This document shows positions 43,844 to 52,284 of a stretch of 64,000 bases of DNA, in pieces. Numbering within the stretch: the stretch's first letter is position 1; the number at the start of each line of letters is the position of its first letter. The position numbers and the translations under genes are program-made. Location: positions 69,233 to 133,232 of the forward strand of contig DLCH01000071.1 in assembly GCA_002480525.1 (NCBI GenBank). The letters run 5' to 3'. The DNA is from Gammaproteobacteria bacterium UBA7803 (lineage in GTDB: Bacteria; Pseudomonadota; Gammaproteobacteria; Pseudomonadales; Azotimanducaceae). The notes under the pieces were generated by a model, which was given only the letters and a program-made list of their open reading frames with translations, ran no database searches and had not been told where the DNA came from.

Positions 43844-44647
43844 ATGCGTCTCGTTTCCTTCGACCTTTTCCGCACCCTGGGGGTGCCCGGCGTGCGCTAC
43901 GTCAAGCCGGAGCGCTACCTCGACCACCTGCCCGAGATTCTCGAGGCGGACTGGCTGCTCTTTCCCGAGTACTGGCAGGTCAATGCCCTGCATTACGCCT
44001 ACGGCAAGCGGGTGTTTCCGAGCCTGGCCAGCTACCACCTCGGCCACGACAAGATCGAGATGACCCGGGTGCTGGAGGGCCGCTGGGGCGCCCATCTGCC
44101 CCGCACCCTGATCGCGGCCTCGGTGCCGTCCGAGCGGGCCCGGCTGCTCGATGAGCTGGGCCTGCCGCTGGTGGCCAAGGCGCCCCGCAGCAGCGAAGGC
44201 CGCGGTGTGGCATTGATCGGCACCGAGGCCGACTGGCACGCCTGGTGCGACGCCAACCCGGTGCTGTACGCCCAGGAATACCTGCCGATCGATCGCGACC
44301 TGCGGCTGGTCGTGGTGGGCCGCCGGGTCGTCGCCGGCTACTGGCGCCTGGGCAGCGAGGGCGGCTTCCTGAACAATCTCGCCGCGGGCGGCCGGGTCGC
44401 CTTCGATCCCGTTCCCCCCGAGGCGGTGCGGGTGGTGCGTGACATCGCCCGGGCCCTGTCCATCGACCATGCCGGCTTCGACGTCGCCTGGGTCGACGGG
44501 CACCCCTACGTGCTCGAGTTCAACCGGCTGTTCGGCAACGCCGGCCTGCGCGAGCTGGGCGTCGACACCGGGCCGCTGATTCACGCCTACCTCGCCTCCC
44601 GCAGCGGCCGCCGTCCCCGGGGCGGCGCGCCGCGCCGGGCAGCCTGA
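43844..44647 (+). CDS. RimK/glutathione synthetase-like ATP-grasp protein
   Basis: 267 residues. The ATP-grasp middle and C-terminal lobes are seen in LPLVAKAPRSSEGRGVALIG, with the nucleotide-binding lysine and glycine loop, VLYAQEYLPIDRDLRLVVVGRRVVAGYWR, and HAGFDVAWVDGHPYVLEFNRLFGNAGL, where D, E and N bind metal. Such ligases join a carboxylate to an amine or amino acid. The N-terminal lobe (about 1-75) is short, and the partner substrates are unknown. Confidence 0.85.
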   Translation: MRLVSFDLFRTLGVPGVRYVKPERYLDHLPEILEADWLLFPEYWQVNALHYAYGKRVFPSLASYHLGHDKIEMTRVLEGRWGAHLPRTLIAASVPSERARLLDELGLPLVAKAPRSSEGRGVALIGTEADWHAWCDANPVLYAQEYLPIDRDLRLVVVGRRVVAGYWRLGSEGGFLNNLAAGGRVAFDPVPPEAVRVVRDIARALSIDHAGFDVAWVDGHPYVLEFNRLFGNAGLRELGVDTGPLIHAYLASRSGRRPRGGAPRRAA

Positions 44648-44727
44648 GCCGGCCCGGCGGCCGCCGTGCGGGCCGGGCGCGTCCGATATGCGGGTATGAT
44701 GCCCGTCGCAGCGATTCCGGAACCACC

Positions 44728-45963
44728 ATGACCGACGCCACGCCGGCGGCCGAGGCGCCGCCACGCTCCGCCTATCCCTGGTTTCTCACCAGCTCGAGCC
44801 TGTGGCTGGCCGGCATGAGCCTGCAGGGCTTCCTGTTCTCCTGGCTGCTGGTGGGCATTCTCGAGCGGCCGGCGGACGAGGTCGGCATCGCCCGCTCCCT
44901 GGCGGAGGCGCCGCCGCTGCTGGTGCTGCTGCTCGGCGGCATGCTCGGCGACCGCTTCAACGGCCGTGGCTACCTGGCGACCATGCACCTGCTGGTCGCC
45001 CTGCCGCCGCTGATGATCGCCGCCGTCTACCAGGCGGGCGTGCTCGGCTACTGGTGGGTGCTGCTGTTCGGCGTGCTGATGGCCAGCCTCCAGGCCCTCG
45101 CCGACCCGGCACGCCAGTCACTGATCAGCCGGGTGACCCGCATGGACATCCAGCGAGCGGTCACCATCATGATCATCACCACGTCGCTGGTCGGCCTGTC
45201 CGGTTTCTACCTCGGCGGACGGCTGGACGTGCTCGGCCTGGCGACGGTGCTGGGCATTCAGGCGGCGCTGTTCTTCGCCGGCACGTTCGCGGTGCTGCGG
45301 CTGCCGTCGCTGCCCCGGGTCGGCGGCCCGGGCCCGCGGCCCGGCTTCGCCGCCGGACTGTCGGCGGTGTGGCAGGCGCCGCTGGTGCGCAACATCATCG
45401 GCCTGAATTTCCTGTCCAGCCTGTTCAACGCCGGCGCCTACGTCATCGCCATCCCGTTCATCGTCAAGGAGGTCTACGGCGGCGGCGCCGCGTTCTTCGC
45501 GACCGTGATGATGGTGTTCAGCGCCGGCAGCATCAGCTCCAACGTGGTGCTGCTGGCGTTCATGCCCCTGCGCCGCCCGGGCCGGGTGTTCCTGCTGATG
45601 CAGCTCACCCGCATGGTGATCCTGCTGGTGCTGTTCCTGCAGCCGAGCCTGTGGCTGTTTTACGTGGCCATGTTCGCCTGGGGGCTGAACATGGGGGTCA
45701 CCACCACCCTGGTGCGGACCACGGTGCAGGAGCTGGCGGCGCCGGACCGCCGGGCCCAGATCCTGTCCGTGCTGCTGCTGAGCTTCATGGTCACGGCGCC
45801 GGTCAGCTCGATGCTGCTCGGCCTGCTCATCGAGCACACCACGCCGCTGGCGGCGCTGCTGCCGGGCATCGCGGTGTCGCTGGTGATCTTCACCCTGGGA
45901 ATGCTGAAGAGCGGCCTGTGGGGCTTCGAGTCCGGCAGCCCCCACACCGCCCGGCCGGCCTGA
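44728..45963 (+). CDS. Major facilitator superfamily transporter (EntS-like)
   Basis: 411 residues, about 11-12 membrane helices. The conserved loop 2-3 motif appears as GGMLGDRFNGRGYL, and DPARQSLISR between helices 4 and 5 is typical of the EntS/MFS_3 exporter group. The C-terminal half has RRAQILSVLLLSFM. The substrate is unknown; EntS relatives export siderophores or drugs. It follows the ATP-grasp gene after 80 bp on the same strand. Confidence 0.85.
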   Translation: MTDATPAAEAPPRSAYPWFLTSSSLWLAGMSLQGFLFSWLLVGILERPADEVGIARSLAEAPPLLVLLLGGMLGDRFNGRGYLATMHLLVALPPLMIAAVYQAGVLGYWWVLLFGVLMASLQALADPARQSLISRVTRMDIQRAVTIMIITTSLVGLSGFYLGGRLDVLGLATVLGIQAALFFAGTFAVLRLPSLPRVGGPGPRPGFAAGLSAVWQAPLVRNIIGLNFLSSLFNAGAYVIAIPFIVKEVYGGGAAFFATVMMVFSAGSISSNVVLLAFMPLRRPGRVFLLMQLTRMVILLVLFLQPSLWLFYVAMFAWGLNMGVTTTLVRTTVQELAAPDRRAQILSVLLLSFMVTAPVSSMLLGLLIEHTTPLAALLPGIAVSLVIFTLGMLKSGLWGFESGSPHTARPA

Positions 45964-45970
45964 TTCCCGG

Positions 45971-46855
45971 TCAGCCCGCGGTGTCGGGATCGACGATGTA
46001 GCGCGCCACCAGGGCGGGGTCCTGCATGGGGATGAAGTGGGTGAGCTCGGGCAGGTAGACGTCGCGCCCGTTGGGGAACTCGTCAGCCAGGCCGGGCCAG
46101 GTCGGCGACTTCGAGAAGTCCATCTCGTTGCCGTCCTCCGGCGTGCGCATCCGCGCCCGCAGCACGGTCACCGGCAGCTCGATGCCGGGTACCAGGGTAT
46201 GGACGTCGGTGCCCGCATTGCCCATGTAGATGGATGCCTCCACCACCGGCGGGCAGGCCAGCTCGTAGCCGTCGCCGTCCGGGGCCGGCAGCACGCCCCA
46301 GCGGCAGTAGTCCTCGAGCACCTCGGGCTGCCAGGCCGAGAACGGAAAGCGGTCCGCGAAACGCTCGTACATCTCCTGCCAGGACGCCCAGCGGTTGCGG
46401 CGCCGGGCCACGGGGTGGTCCTCCACCCGGGCGAAGCCGCTGTGGCGGCCGCCGTCGTAGAGGGCCGGATCGAGGATCACCGGGTCGAGCAGCAGCAGCC
46501 GGCTGAAGGTTTCGGGCGCCCGGGCCGCCACCTGGGTCACGCAGTGGCCACCCATCGAATGGCCCACGCCGATGGCGTCCCGCAGCCCGAGATGCTCGGT
46601 GAAGGCCGCCAGATCGGCGCCGAAGGTATGCCAGAGATAGGGGGACTTGCGCTCGCTGCGTCCGTGTCCGCGCATGTCCGGCGCCACCACCCGGTAGCCC
46701 TCCGGCAGCGCCGCCACGGTGCGGTCCCAGCAGCGGGCGTGGAACCCGGTCGCGTGCACCAGCAGGATCGGCGGCGCCTCCGCGGGACCCCAGGTGAAGT
46801 AGCACAGGGATATGTCGTCACCGTCGAAACGGTGCATCTGGGGCTCGCCCGTCAT
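45971..46855 (-). CDS. Alpha/beta hydrolase
   Basis: 294 residues from ATG 46855. ILLVHATGFHARCW carries the oxyanion region, APDMRGHGRSERKS the next turn, and S100 in VGHSMGGHC is the nucleophile; the catalytic histidine is likely in ELTHFIPMQDP. A hydrolase of the esterase or dienelactone-hydrolase-like group, substrate unknown. Transcribed convergently with the MFS gene (8-bp gap) and divergently from idi. Confidence 0.88.
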   Translation of the reverse strand: MTGEPQMHRFDGDDISLCYFTWGPAEAPPILLVHATGFHARCWDRTVAALPEGYRVVAPDMRGHGRSERKSPYLWHTFGADLAAFTEHLGLRDAIGVGHSMGGHCVTQVAARAPETFSRLLLLDPVILDPALYDGGRHSGFARVEDHPVARRRNRWASWQEMYERFADRFPFSAWQPEVLEDYCRWGVLPAPDGDGYELACPPVVEASIYMGNAGTDVHTLVPGIELPVTVLRARMRTPEDGNEMDFSKSPTWPGLADEFPNGRDVYLPELTHFIPMQDPALVARYIVDPDTAG

Positions 46856-47005
46856 GACCTGCTCGCGTCCGCAAAACCCGTCATGGTATGGCTGGACGTA
46901 GGCACCGTCCACTTCGAGGCGCGGCGCCGGCCCGGAGCGGGGACTGCACAGGCAGTTTTCGGTACACTGCCGGTTTCGAACGCGCCGCCCGCGCAGGACA
47001 CGTCC

Positions 47006-47587
47006 TTGGCACAGCCGCTGACCAAATCCGACATCGTCTCTTCCGAGCAGGAACCGCTGATCCTGGTCGACAGCGACGACCGCGAGGTGGGCCGGCTCGA
47101 CAAGTCCGCCTGCCACGACGGCGACGGCGTGCTGCACCGGGCGTTCTCCCTGTTCGTGTTCAACGCGGCGGGTGAGCTGCTGCTGCAGCGCCGCGCCGCG
47201 GGCAAGCGGCTGTGGCCGTCCTACTGGTCCAACAGCTGCTGCTCCCATCCGCGCGCCGGCGAGACCATGGACGAAGCGGTGGCGCGGCGCCTGTACCAGG
47301 AGCTCGGGCTCACCGCCACGCTGCGGTTCGTCTACAAATTCGAGTACGTGGCCGCCTTCGAGGATCTGGGGACCGAGCACGAGCTGTGCTGGGTCTACGT
47401 CGGTGCCAGCGAAGACGACCCGGTGATCAACACCACCGAGATCGACGAGTGGCGCTGGATCGCGCCCCGGGACCTGACCCGGGAGCTTGCCGCCCACGGC
47501 GAGGCGTTCACCCCCTGGCTGAAGCTGGAGTGGGCCAGGCTGCGCCAGGAATTCGGCGACGACCTCGCCGGCATGACGACCATCTAG
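47006..47587 (+). CDS. idi: Isopentenyl-diphosphate delta-isomerase, type I
   Basis: 193 residues if translation begins at TTG 47006, which has AGGA eight bases upstream; no in-frame ATG or GTG lies near, so the start is the weakest point. The catalytic cysteine is C79 in SNSCCSHP and the catalytic glutamate E126 in TEHELCWVY; the NUDIX-like box is GETMDEAVARRLYQELGL. It interconverts isopentenyl and dimethylallyl diphosphate. HMG-CoA synthase follows 38 bp downstream, which argues that isoprenoids here are made at least partly through mevalonate, where this isomerase is essential. Confidence 0.93.
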   Translation: MAQPLTKSDIVSSEQEPLILVDSDDREVGRLDKSACHDGDGVLHRAFSLFVFNAAGELLLQRRAAGKRLWPSYWSNSCCSHPRAGETMDEAVARRLYQELGLTATLRFVYKFEYVAAFEDLGTEHELCWVYVGASEDDPVINTTEIDEWRWIAPRDLTRELAAHGEAFTPWLKLEWARLRQEFGDDLAGMTTI

Positions 47588-47625
47588 CACGGCGCGACGC
47601 CGGCGAGCGAGGAGCATTCCGCGAC

Positions 47626-49119
47626 ATGGCAGACCCCCAGATCGGCATCAGTGGCTTCGCCAGCTACCTGCCCCGCTATCGGGTTCCGCTCGATGCCTGG
47701 TGCCGCTGGAGCGGTGACAACTGGGACAAGGTCCGCGCCGTGGTGGGCAGCGGGTTCCGCATGCGCGGCCCCGACGAGAACGCCTACACCATGGCCGCGA
47801 CCGCGGTGCTGCGGCTCATCCGCCAGTACGACCTGGACCCGGGCCGGATCGGCTTCCTCGGCCTCGGCACCGAATCGAGCACCGACAACTCCGCCGGCGC
47901 GGTCATCGTCAAGGGCATGGTGAACCGCGCCCTGACCGGGCTCGGGCTGCCGCCCCTGGCCCGATCCTGCGAGGTGCCGGAGTTCAAGCACGCCTGCCTC
48001 GGCGGCGTCTACGCGATGAAGGCCGCCGCCCGGTACCTGGCCCTGGACGGCCGCGGCCGGCACGCCATCGTGGTCTGCTCCGACGTCGCCGAGTACGCCC
48101 GGGCCACCTCCGGCGAGCCCACCCAGGGCGCGGGCGCCGTGGCGATGCTGATCGAGGAGTCGCCCCGCATGCTCGGGCTGGAGCTGATGATCTCCGGCAG
48201 CGCCTCGGACTACCGCGGCCCGGACTTCCGCAAGCCGTTCCTGCGCTTCATGCAGCAGAGCCCGTCGGCCTACGCCCAGCCCCGGGACTTTCCGGTGTTC
48301 AACGGCAAGTACTCCACCACCTGCTACATCGACGAGGCGCTGGCCGCCATGCGCGACCTGTTCGCGCGCCTCAAGGAGGCCGGGGGCAGCAGCCTGCGCG
48401 CCGTCGCCACCCGGCCCAGCCGGTTCATGCGCGACCTGTCCGCCACCTTCCTGCACCGGCCCTACCAGCGCATGGCCGAGACCGGGCTGATCATGAGCTA
48501 TCTGCTGGCCCTCGCCATCGGTGACGGCGAGGATCTCGCCGAGCTGCGCCACTACGCCGAAGCGGCGGACGTGGACGTCGACGCCCTGGTCGCCGAGCTC
48601 ACCGCGGGGCCCGACGTCTACCGGCTGGTCGAGGACCAGCGGCTGTCCGACGAGATCTATCCGCTGGCAGTCCAGACCGCCCGGGCGTTCCGCGGCCAGC
48701 CCCGGTTCGACGAGCTCATGACCGGGCTCGGCACCGAGGAAATGCAGGAGGTGGGCAATCTCTACACCGCCTCGCTGCCCGCCTGGATGGCGGCCGGCAT
48801 CGAGGAAGCCGCCCGCACCGGCGTCGACCTCACCGACAGCCGGATCCTGACCCTCGGCTACGGCAGCGGGGACGCCGCCGAGGCCATTCCGATGATCGTC
48901 ATGCCGGACTGGCGCGCCGCCGCCGAGCGGATCGGCTTCACCCGCGCCCTGGCGGATCCCGTCGACCTCGACGCGGACAGCTACGCCGCCCTCCACGACG
49001 GCCAGGCCATCGAAGGGCTCCCGGCGCCCCGGGACGGGGTGTTCTACATCGACCGGATCGGCGCCCGGGAGGCGCACTTCGACGACTCCGGGATCGAGTA
49101 CTACCGCTACCACGGCTGA
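47626..49119 (+). CDS. Hydroxymethylglutaryl-CoA synthase family protein
   Basis: 497 residues from ATG 47626, with GAGGAG upstream. Thiolase-like fold with the three HMG-CoA synthase catalytic residues: E83 (GLGTESSTDNS), C124 (FKHACLGGVYAM) and H277 (FLHRPYQRMAE). It should condense acetoacetyl-CoA and acetyl-CoA to HMG-CoA, the first committed step of the mevalonate pathway. At this length, with an extended C terminus, it is closer to the archaeal and bacterial mevalonate enzymes than to polyketide beta-branching ones, and no polyketide genes are near. Confidence 0.9.
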   Translation: MADPQIGISGFASYLPRYRVPLDAWCRWSGDNWDKVRAVVGSGFRMRGPDENAYTMAATAVLRLIRQYDLDPGRIGFLGLGTESSTDNSAGAVIVKGMVNRALTGLGLPPLARSCEVPEFKHACLGGVYAMKAAARYLALDGRGRHAIVVCSDVAEYARATSGEPTQGAGAVAMLIEESPRMLGLELMISGSASDYRGPDFRKPFLRFMQQSPSAYAQPRDFPVFNGKYSTTCYIDEALAAMRDLFARLKEAGGSSLRAVATRPSRFMRDLSATFLHRPYQRMAETGLIMSYLLALAIGDGEDLAELRHYAEAADVDVDALVAELTAGPDVYRLVEDQRLSDEIYPLAVQTARAFRGQPRFDELMTGLGTEEMQEVGNLYTASLPAWMAAGIEEAARTGVDLTDSRILTLGYGSGDAAEAIPMIVMPDWRAAAERIGFTRALADPVDLDADSYAALHDGQAIEGLPAPRDGVFYIDRIGAREAHFDDSGIEYYRYHG

Positions 49120-49164
49120 GCCGGCGGAAATTTTCTGACCCCGTTCGCCGCGGGCGGGCGTTAT

Positions 49165-49189
49165 CACTCCTGAACGACCCTCAGGAGTG
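49165..49189 (+). promoter_or_regulatory. Hairpin sequestering the ribosome site of the VWA lipoprotein gene
   Basis: CACTCCTGA (49165-49173), 7-base loop, TCAGGAGTG (49181-49189): nine perfect pairs. The AGGAG ribosome site is within the right arm and the ATG follows four bases later. This suggests translation controlled by RNA folding (temperature, protein or coupling). Just upstream, at about 49130-49144, AATTTTCTGACCCC resembles a common GGGGTCAGA repeat. Confidence 0.75.
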
Positions 49190-49193
49190 CGCC

Positions 49194-50909
49194 ATGACCC
49201 GACCAATCCTCACCGGGCTGATCTGCCTGGTCGTCCTCACCGCCTGCGGCGGCCGCGAACCGCCCCATGCCGAGCCCGCCGGCCCGCCCCCCGACGGGCC
49301 GACGCCCGGCGGTCGCGCCGACACGGACCAGCCCGCCAGGGAGGAAGCCGTGGCGCCCGTCATCGCGGAAGCCCTTCGCAAACAGTCGGCAGACGCGGCC
49401 GCCACCGGCCGCACCCTCGAGTCGCGGCCGGCGCCCGGCCATCCGCTCGCGCCGCCTTCCGGCGAGGTCCGGGATCGCGAGAACTATCGTCACGTCGAAG
49501 CGAATCCGGTGCGCCTGGCCGCCGAGGATCCGGTCTCGACCTTCAGCATCGACGTCGACACGGCCGCCTACAGCAACGTCCGGCGGCTGCTGTCCCGGGG
49601 CGCGCTGCCGCCGAGCGACGCGGTCCGGGTCGAGGAGCTGATCAACTACTTCTCCTACGACTACCCCGCCCCCGAGGCCGATGACGCCTTCGAGGTCGTC
49701 ACGGAGCTCGGGCCCGCGCCCTGGCACCCCGGCAGGAAGCTGCTGCACATCGGCATTCAGGGCCAGCGCCTCGCCGTGGACGAGCTGCCACCGGCGAACC
49801 TGGTGTTTCTCATCGACGTGTCGGGCTCGATGCGCAGCCCGGACAAGCTGGACCTGCTGAAGGCCTCGATGAAGCTGCTGCTGAATCGCCTCGACGCCGA
49901 CGACCGGGTCGCCATCGCCGTGTACGCCGGCGCCGCCGGTGCGGTGCTGGAGCCGACCCCGGGCGACCGCCACGCCACCATCGAAGCGGCCATCGACCGC
50001 CTCGCCGCCGGCGGCTCCACCAACGGCGGCGCGGGCATCCAGCTCGCCTATGCGCTGGCCCGGCAGGGTTTCATCGCCGACGGCATCAACCGGGTGATCC
50101 TGGCCACCGACGGCGACTTCAACGTCGGCACCACCAGCGAGGAGCGGCTCGAGGACCTGGTGGCGCGGCAGCGCGCGTCCGGCGTGGCGCTGACGGTGCT
50201 CGGCTTCGGCACCGGCAACTACAACGACGCGCTGATGCAGCGCCTGGCCCAGTCCGGCAACGGCCATGCGGCCTACGTCGACACCCTCAACGAGGCCCGC
50301 AAGGTGCTGGTGGACGAGCTGTCCAGCACCCTCGCCATCATCGCCAGCGACGTGAAGATCCAGCTCGAGTTCAACCCGGCGGTGGTGGCCGAGTACCGGC
50401 TGCTCGGCTACGAGACCCGGCTGCTCGACCGCGAGGACTTCAACGACGACCGGGTGGACGCCGGGGACATTGGCGCCGGACACAGCGTGACCGCCCTGTA
50501 CGAGATCACCCTCCACGACAGCCCGGCGCGACGCATCGACCCCCTGCGCTACGGCGCCGCCCCGGAACCGCCGCCGTCGGCCCGCGCCGGCGAGCTGGCC
50601 TTTCTGCGGCTGCGCTACAAGTCGCCCGGCGCCGCCGGGAGCCGTCTGATCGAACGGCCGCTGCGGCTGGCCGACGGCCGCCGCGCGCTGGCCGACACCA
50701 GCCGGGACTTCCGCTTCGCCGCCGCCGTGGCCGGGTTCGGCGCGCTGCTGCGCGGGGGCGCCGGGCTCGAGGATTTCGCCTACGATGACGTCATCGAACT
50801 CGCGGGCGCGGCGCGGGGGCCGGACCCGTTCGGCTACCGGGCAGAGTTCCTGGGCCTGGTCAGGACGGCCCAGGCGCTCGGCGGCCCGGCCGCGGTGAGC
50901 CGGCGGTGA
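49194..50909 (+). CDS. VWA-domain lipoprotein, YfbK-like
   Basis: 571 residues. Lipoprotein signal with lipobox VVLTAC and C18. A proline-rich linker, a vWF_A N-terminal region (STFSIDVDTAAYSNVRRLLSRGALP) and a VWA domain with intact MIDAS DVSGS (208-212) and ATDGDFN follow. The C-terminal region (AGELAFLRLRYKSPG, then a YDDVIELA tail) matches DUF3520 of YfbK. Role unknown, probably envelope protein-protein contacts. It leads a set with an ECF sigma factor and a membrane protein; its ribosome site is hidden in a hairpin. Confidence 0.9.
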   Translation: MTRPILTGLICLVVLTACGGREPPHAEPAGPPPDGPTPGGRADTDQPAREEAVAPVIAEALRKQSADAAATGRTLESRPAPGHPLAPPSGEVRDRENYRHVEANPVRLAAEDPVSTFSIDVDTAAYSNVRRLLSRGALPPSDAVRVEELINYFSYDYPAPEADDAFEVVTELGPAPWHPGRKLLHIGIQGQRLAVDELPPANLVFLIDVSGSMRSPDKLDLLKASMKLLLNRLDADDRVAIAVYAGAAGAVLEPTPGDRHATIEAAIDRLAAGGSTNGGAGIQLAYALARQGFIADGINRVILATDGDFNVGTTSEERLEDLVARQRASGVALTVLGFGTGNYNDALMQRLAQSGNGHAAYVDTLNEARKVLVDELSSTLAIIASDVKIQLEFNPAVVAEYRLLGYETRLLDREDFNDDRVDAGDIGAGHSVTALYEITLHDSPARRIDPLRYGAAPEPPPSARAGELAFLRLRYKSPGAAGSRLIERPLRLADGRRALADTSRDFRFAAAVAGFGALLRGGAGLEDFAYDDVIELAGAARGPDPFGYRAEFLGLVRTAQALGGPAAVSRR

Positions 50910-50998
50910 CCCCGCTGCGGACCGGACCGGCGGGCGCCGCGCCGACCCCGGCCGGTCCCATCCCGCGGGGCGCCGCCAGAGGAGCACAGCGACCGACC

Positions 50999-51568
50999 AT
51001 GACCACGCCGGAACCGGATGCGCAGAGCGACGACGCGCTCATGCTGGCCTTCGCCGCCGGCGACGAGGCGGCCTTCGCCACGCTCTACCAGCGGCACCGG
51101 GGGCCGCTGTACCGCTACTTCCTGCGCCAGCTTCCCCGGGCCGAAGCCGACGACTGCTTCCAGGCGCTGTGGCTGAAGCTGATCCGCCAGGCCGCGCGCT
51201 ACCAGCCGTCCGGCGCGTTCGCCAGCTTCGCGTTCACCATCGCCCACAGCGTGCTCATGGACCATCATCGGCGTCGCGGACGCCTGGCCGAGGTGGCCCT
51301 GGACGACGCCGGCGCCGATGCCGAGCTCACCGACGACGGACTCGCGCTGGAGCAGGCCGCCGACGGGGCGGCGCTGCGCGACCGGCTGCTCGCGCTGCTG
51401 CAGGCGCTGCCCTTCCATCAGCGCGAAGCCTGGGTGCTGCGCCAGGAAGCCGCCATGAGCGTGGCCGACATCGCCGCCGTGACCGGAACCACCGTCGAGG
51501 GCGTGCGCAGCCGGCTGCGCTATGCCACCAGCAAACTGAAAGCAGGACTGTCCCGCCATGTCCGATGA
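50999..51568 (+). CDS. ECF-type RNA polymerase sigma factor
   Basis: About 189 residues from ATG 50999, with AGAGGAG upstream; the frame is open from 50906 but that part is unconserved. Region 2 (LMLAFAAGDEAAFATLYQRHRGPLYRYFLRQL, with the EADDCFQALWLKLIRQ -10 element) and region 4 (LPFHQREAWVLRQEAAMSVADIAAVTGTTVEGVRSRLRYATSKLK) are both present. It overlaps the next gene by 11 bp. The target promoter is unknown, but it likely includes this operon. Confidence 0.92.
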   Translation: MTTPEPDAQSDDALMLAFAAGDEAAFATLYQRHRGPLYRYFLRQLPRAEADDCFQALWLKLIRQAARYQPSGAFASFAFTIAHSVLMDHHRRRGRLAEVALDDAGADAELTDDGLALEQAADGAALRDRLLALLQALPFHQREAWVLRQEAAMSVADIAAVTGTTVEGVRSRLRYATSKLKAGLSRHVR

Positions 51569-52238
51569 CGACAAGCCAGATGCCACCGGCGCCGGACCCG
51601 GCGACGACGACGCCGCGGACGACGCGGCGCTTGGCGCCCTCTACCGGGCGGGCGAGGCGGAGCTGCCGCCCCCGGCGGTGGACCGCGCGGTGCTCGCCGC
51701 CGCGGCGCGCGCCGCCGGCGCCCGGGGGGCCGGCGGCCGGCGACGCCGCTGGATGTGGCCCGCCGCGACCGGCCTGTCCAGCGCCGCCGCCGTGCTGCTG
51801 GGCCTGGCCCTCGTCCTCGAGTCCGGCGGCGGCGGTACGACCCCGGCGGCGCCGCAGCCGGACCGCGACGTTGCACCGGCGGCCTCGCCGGCGGCCTCGC
51901 CGGCGCCGGTCGCATCCGCCCTCGAGTCCGCCCGGGAGGATGCCGGGCTGGAGCGCCTGGAGACCCGGGCCACCTGGATGCCGGACAACAGCCTGAAACG
52001 CCAACAGGCCGCCGACGACGGGGCGCCGGCGGCGCTGGCCGAGGCCGCGGCACTCCCGCCGGCGCCGCCGGCCGGGGTGCGCTACCGCGATCCCGCCTGC
52101 CCCGGCGATCTCACCGTGCCGGACGGCGCGCTGCTGCGTCCCGTGGCTGGCGGCCTCGAGATCACCACGCCCGACCGCGCCTACCGGATGGTCTGTACGG
52201 ACGGACGCTGGGTCCGGCAGGAGGCCGGCGGGGACTGA
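51558..52238 (+). CDS. Single-pass membrane protein, putative anti-sigma partner
   Basis: 226 residues. A cytoplasmic acidic N terminus (about 1-60) with a helical segment, a basic stop (GGRRRRW), one membrane helix (about 66-88), then a long Pro/Ala-rich, probably periplasmic part ending in a small domain with two cysteines (DPACPG, MVCTDGRW). Topology and an 11-bp overlap with the sigma gene suggest an anti-sigma factor, but the HxxxCxxC zinc motif of classical ZAS proteins is absent. No sequence family recognised. Confidence 0.6.
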   Translation: MSDDDKPDATGAGPGDDDAADDAALGALYRAGEAELPPPAVDRAVLAAAARAAGARGAGGRRRRWMWPAATGLSSAAAVLLGLALVLESGGGGTTPAAPQPDRDVAPAASPAASPAPVASALESAREDAGLERLETRATWMPDNSLKRQQAADDGAPAALAEAAALPPAPPAGVRYRDPACPGDLTVPDGALLRPVAGGLEITTPDRAYRMVCTDGRWVRQEAGGD

Positions 52239-52284
52239 ACGGCTCCCGGCGTGCTGCGCCAGGCCGTCCGGCGCGGCACGCCCG

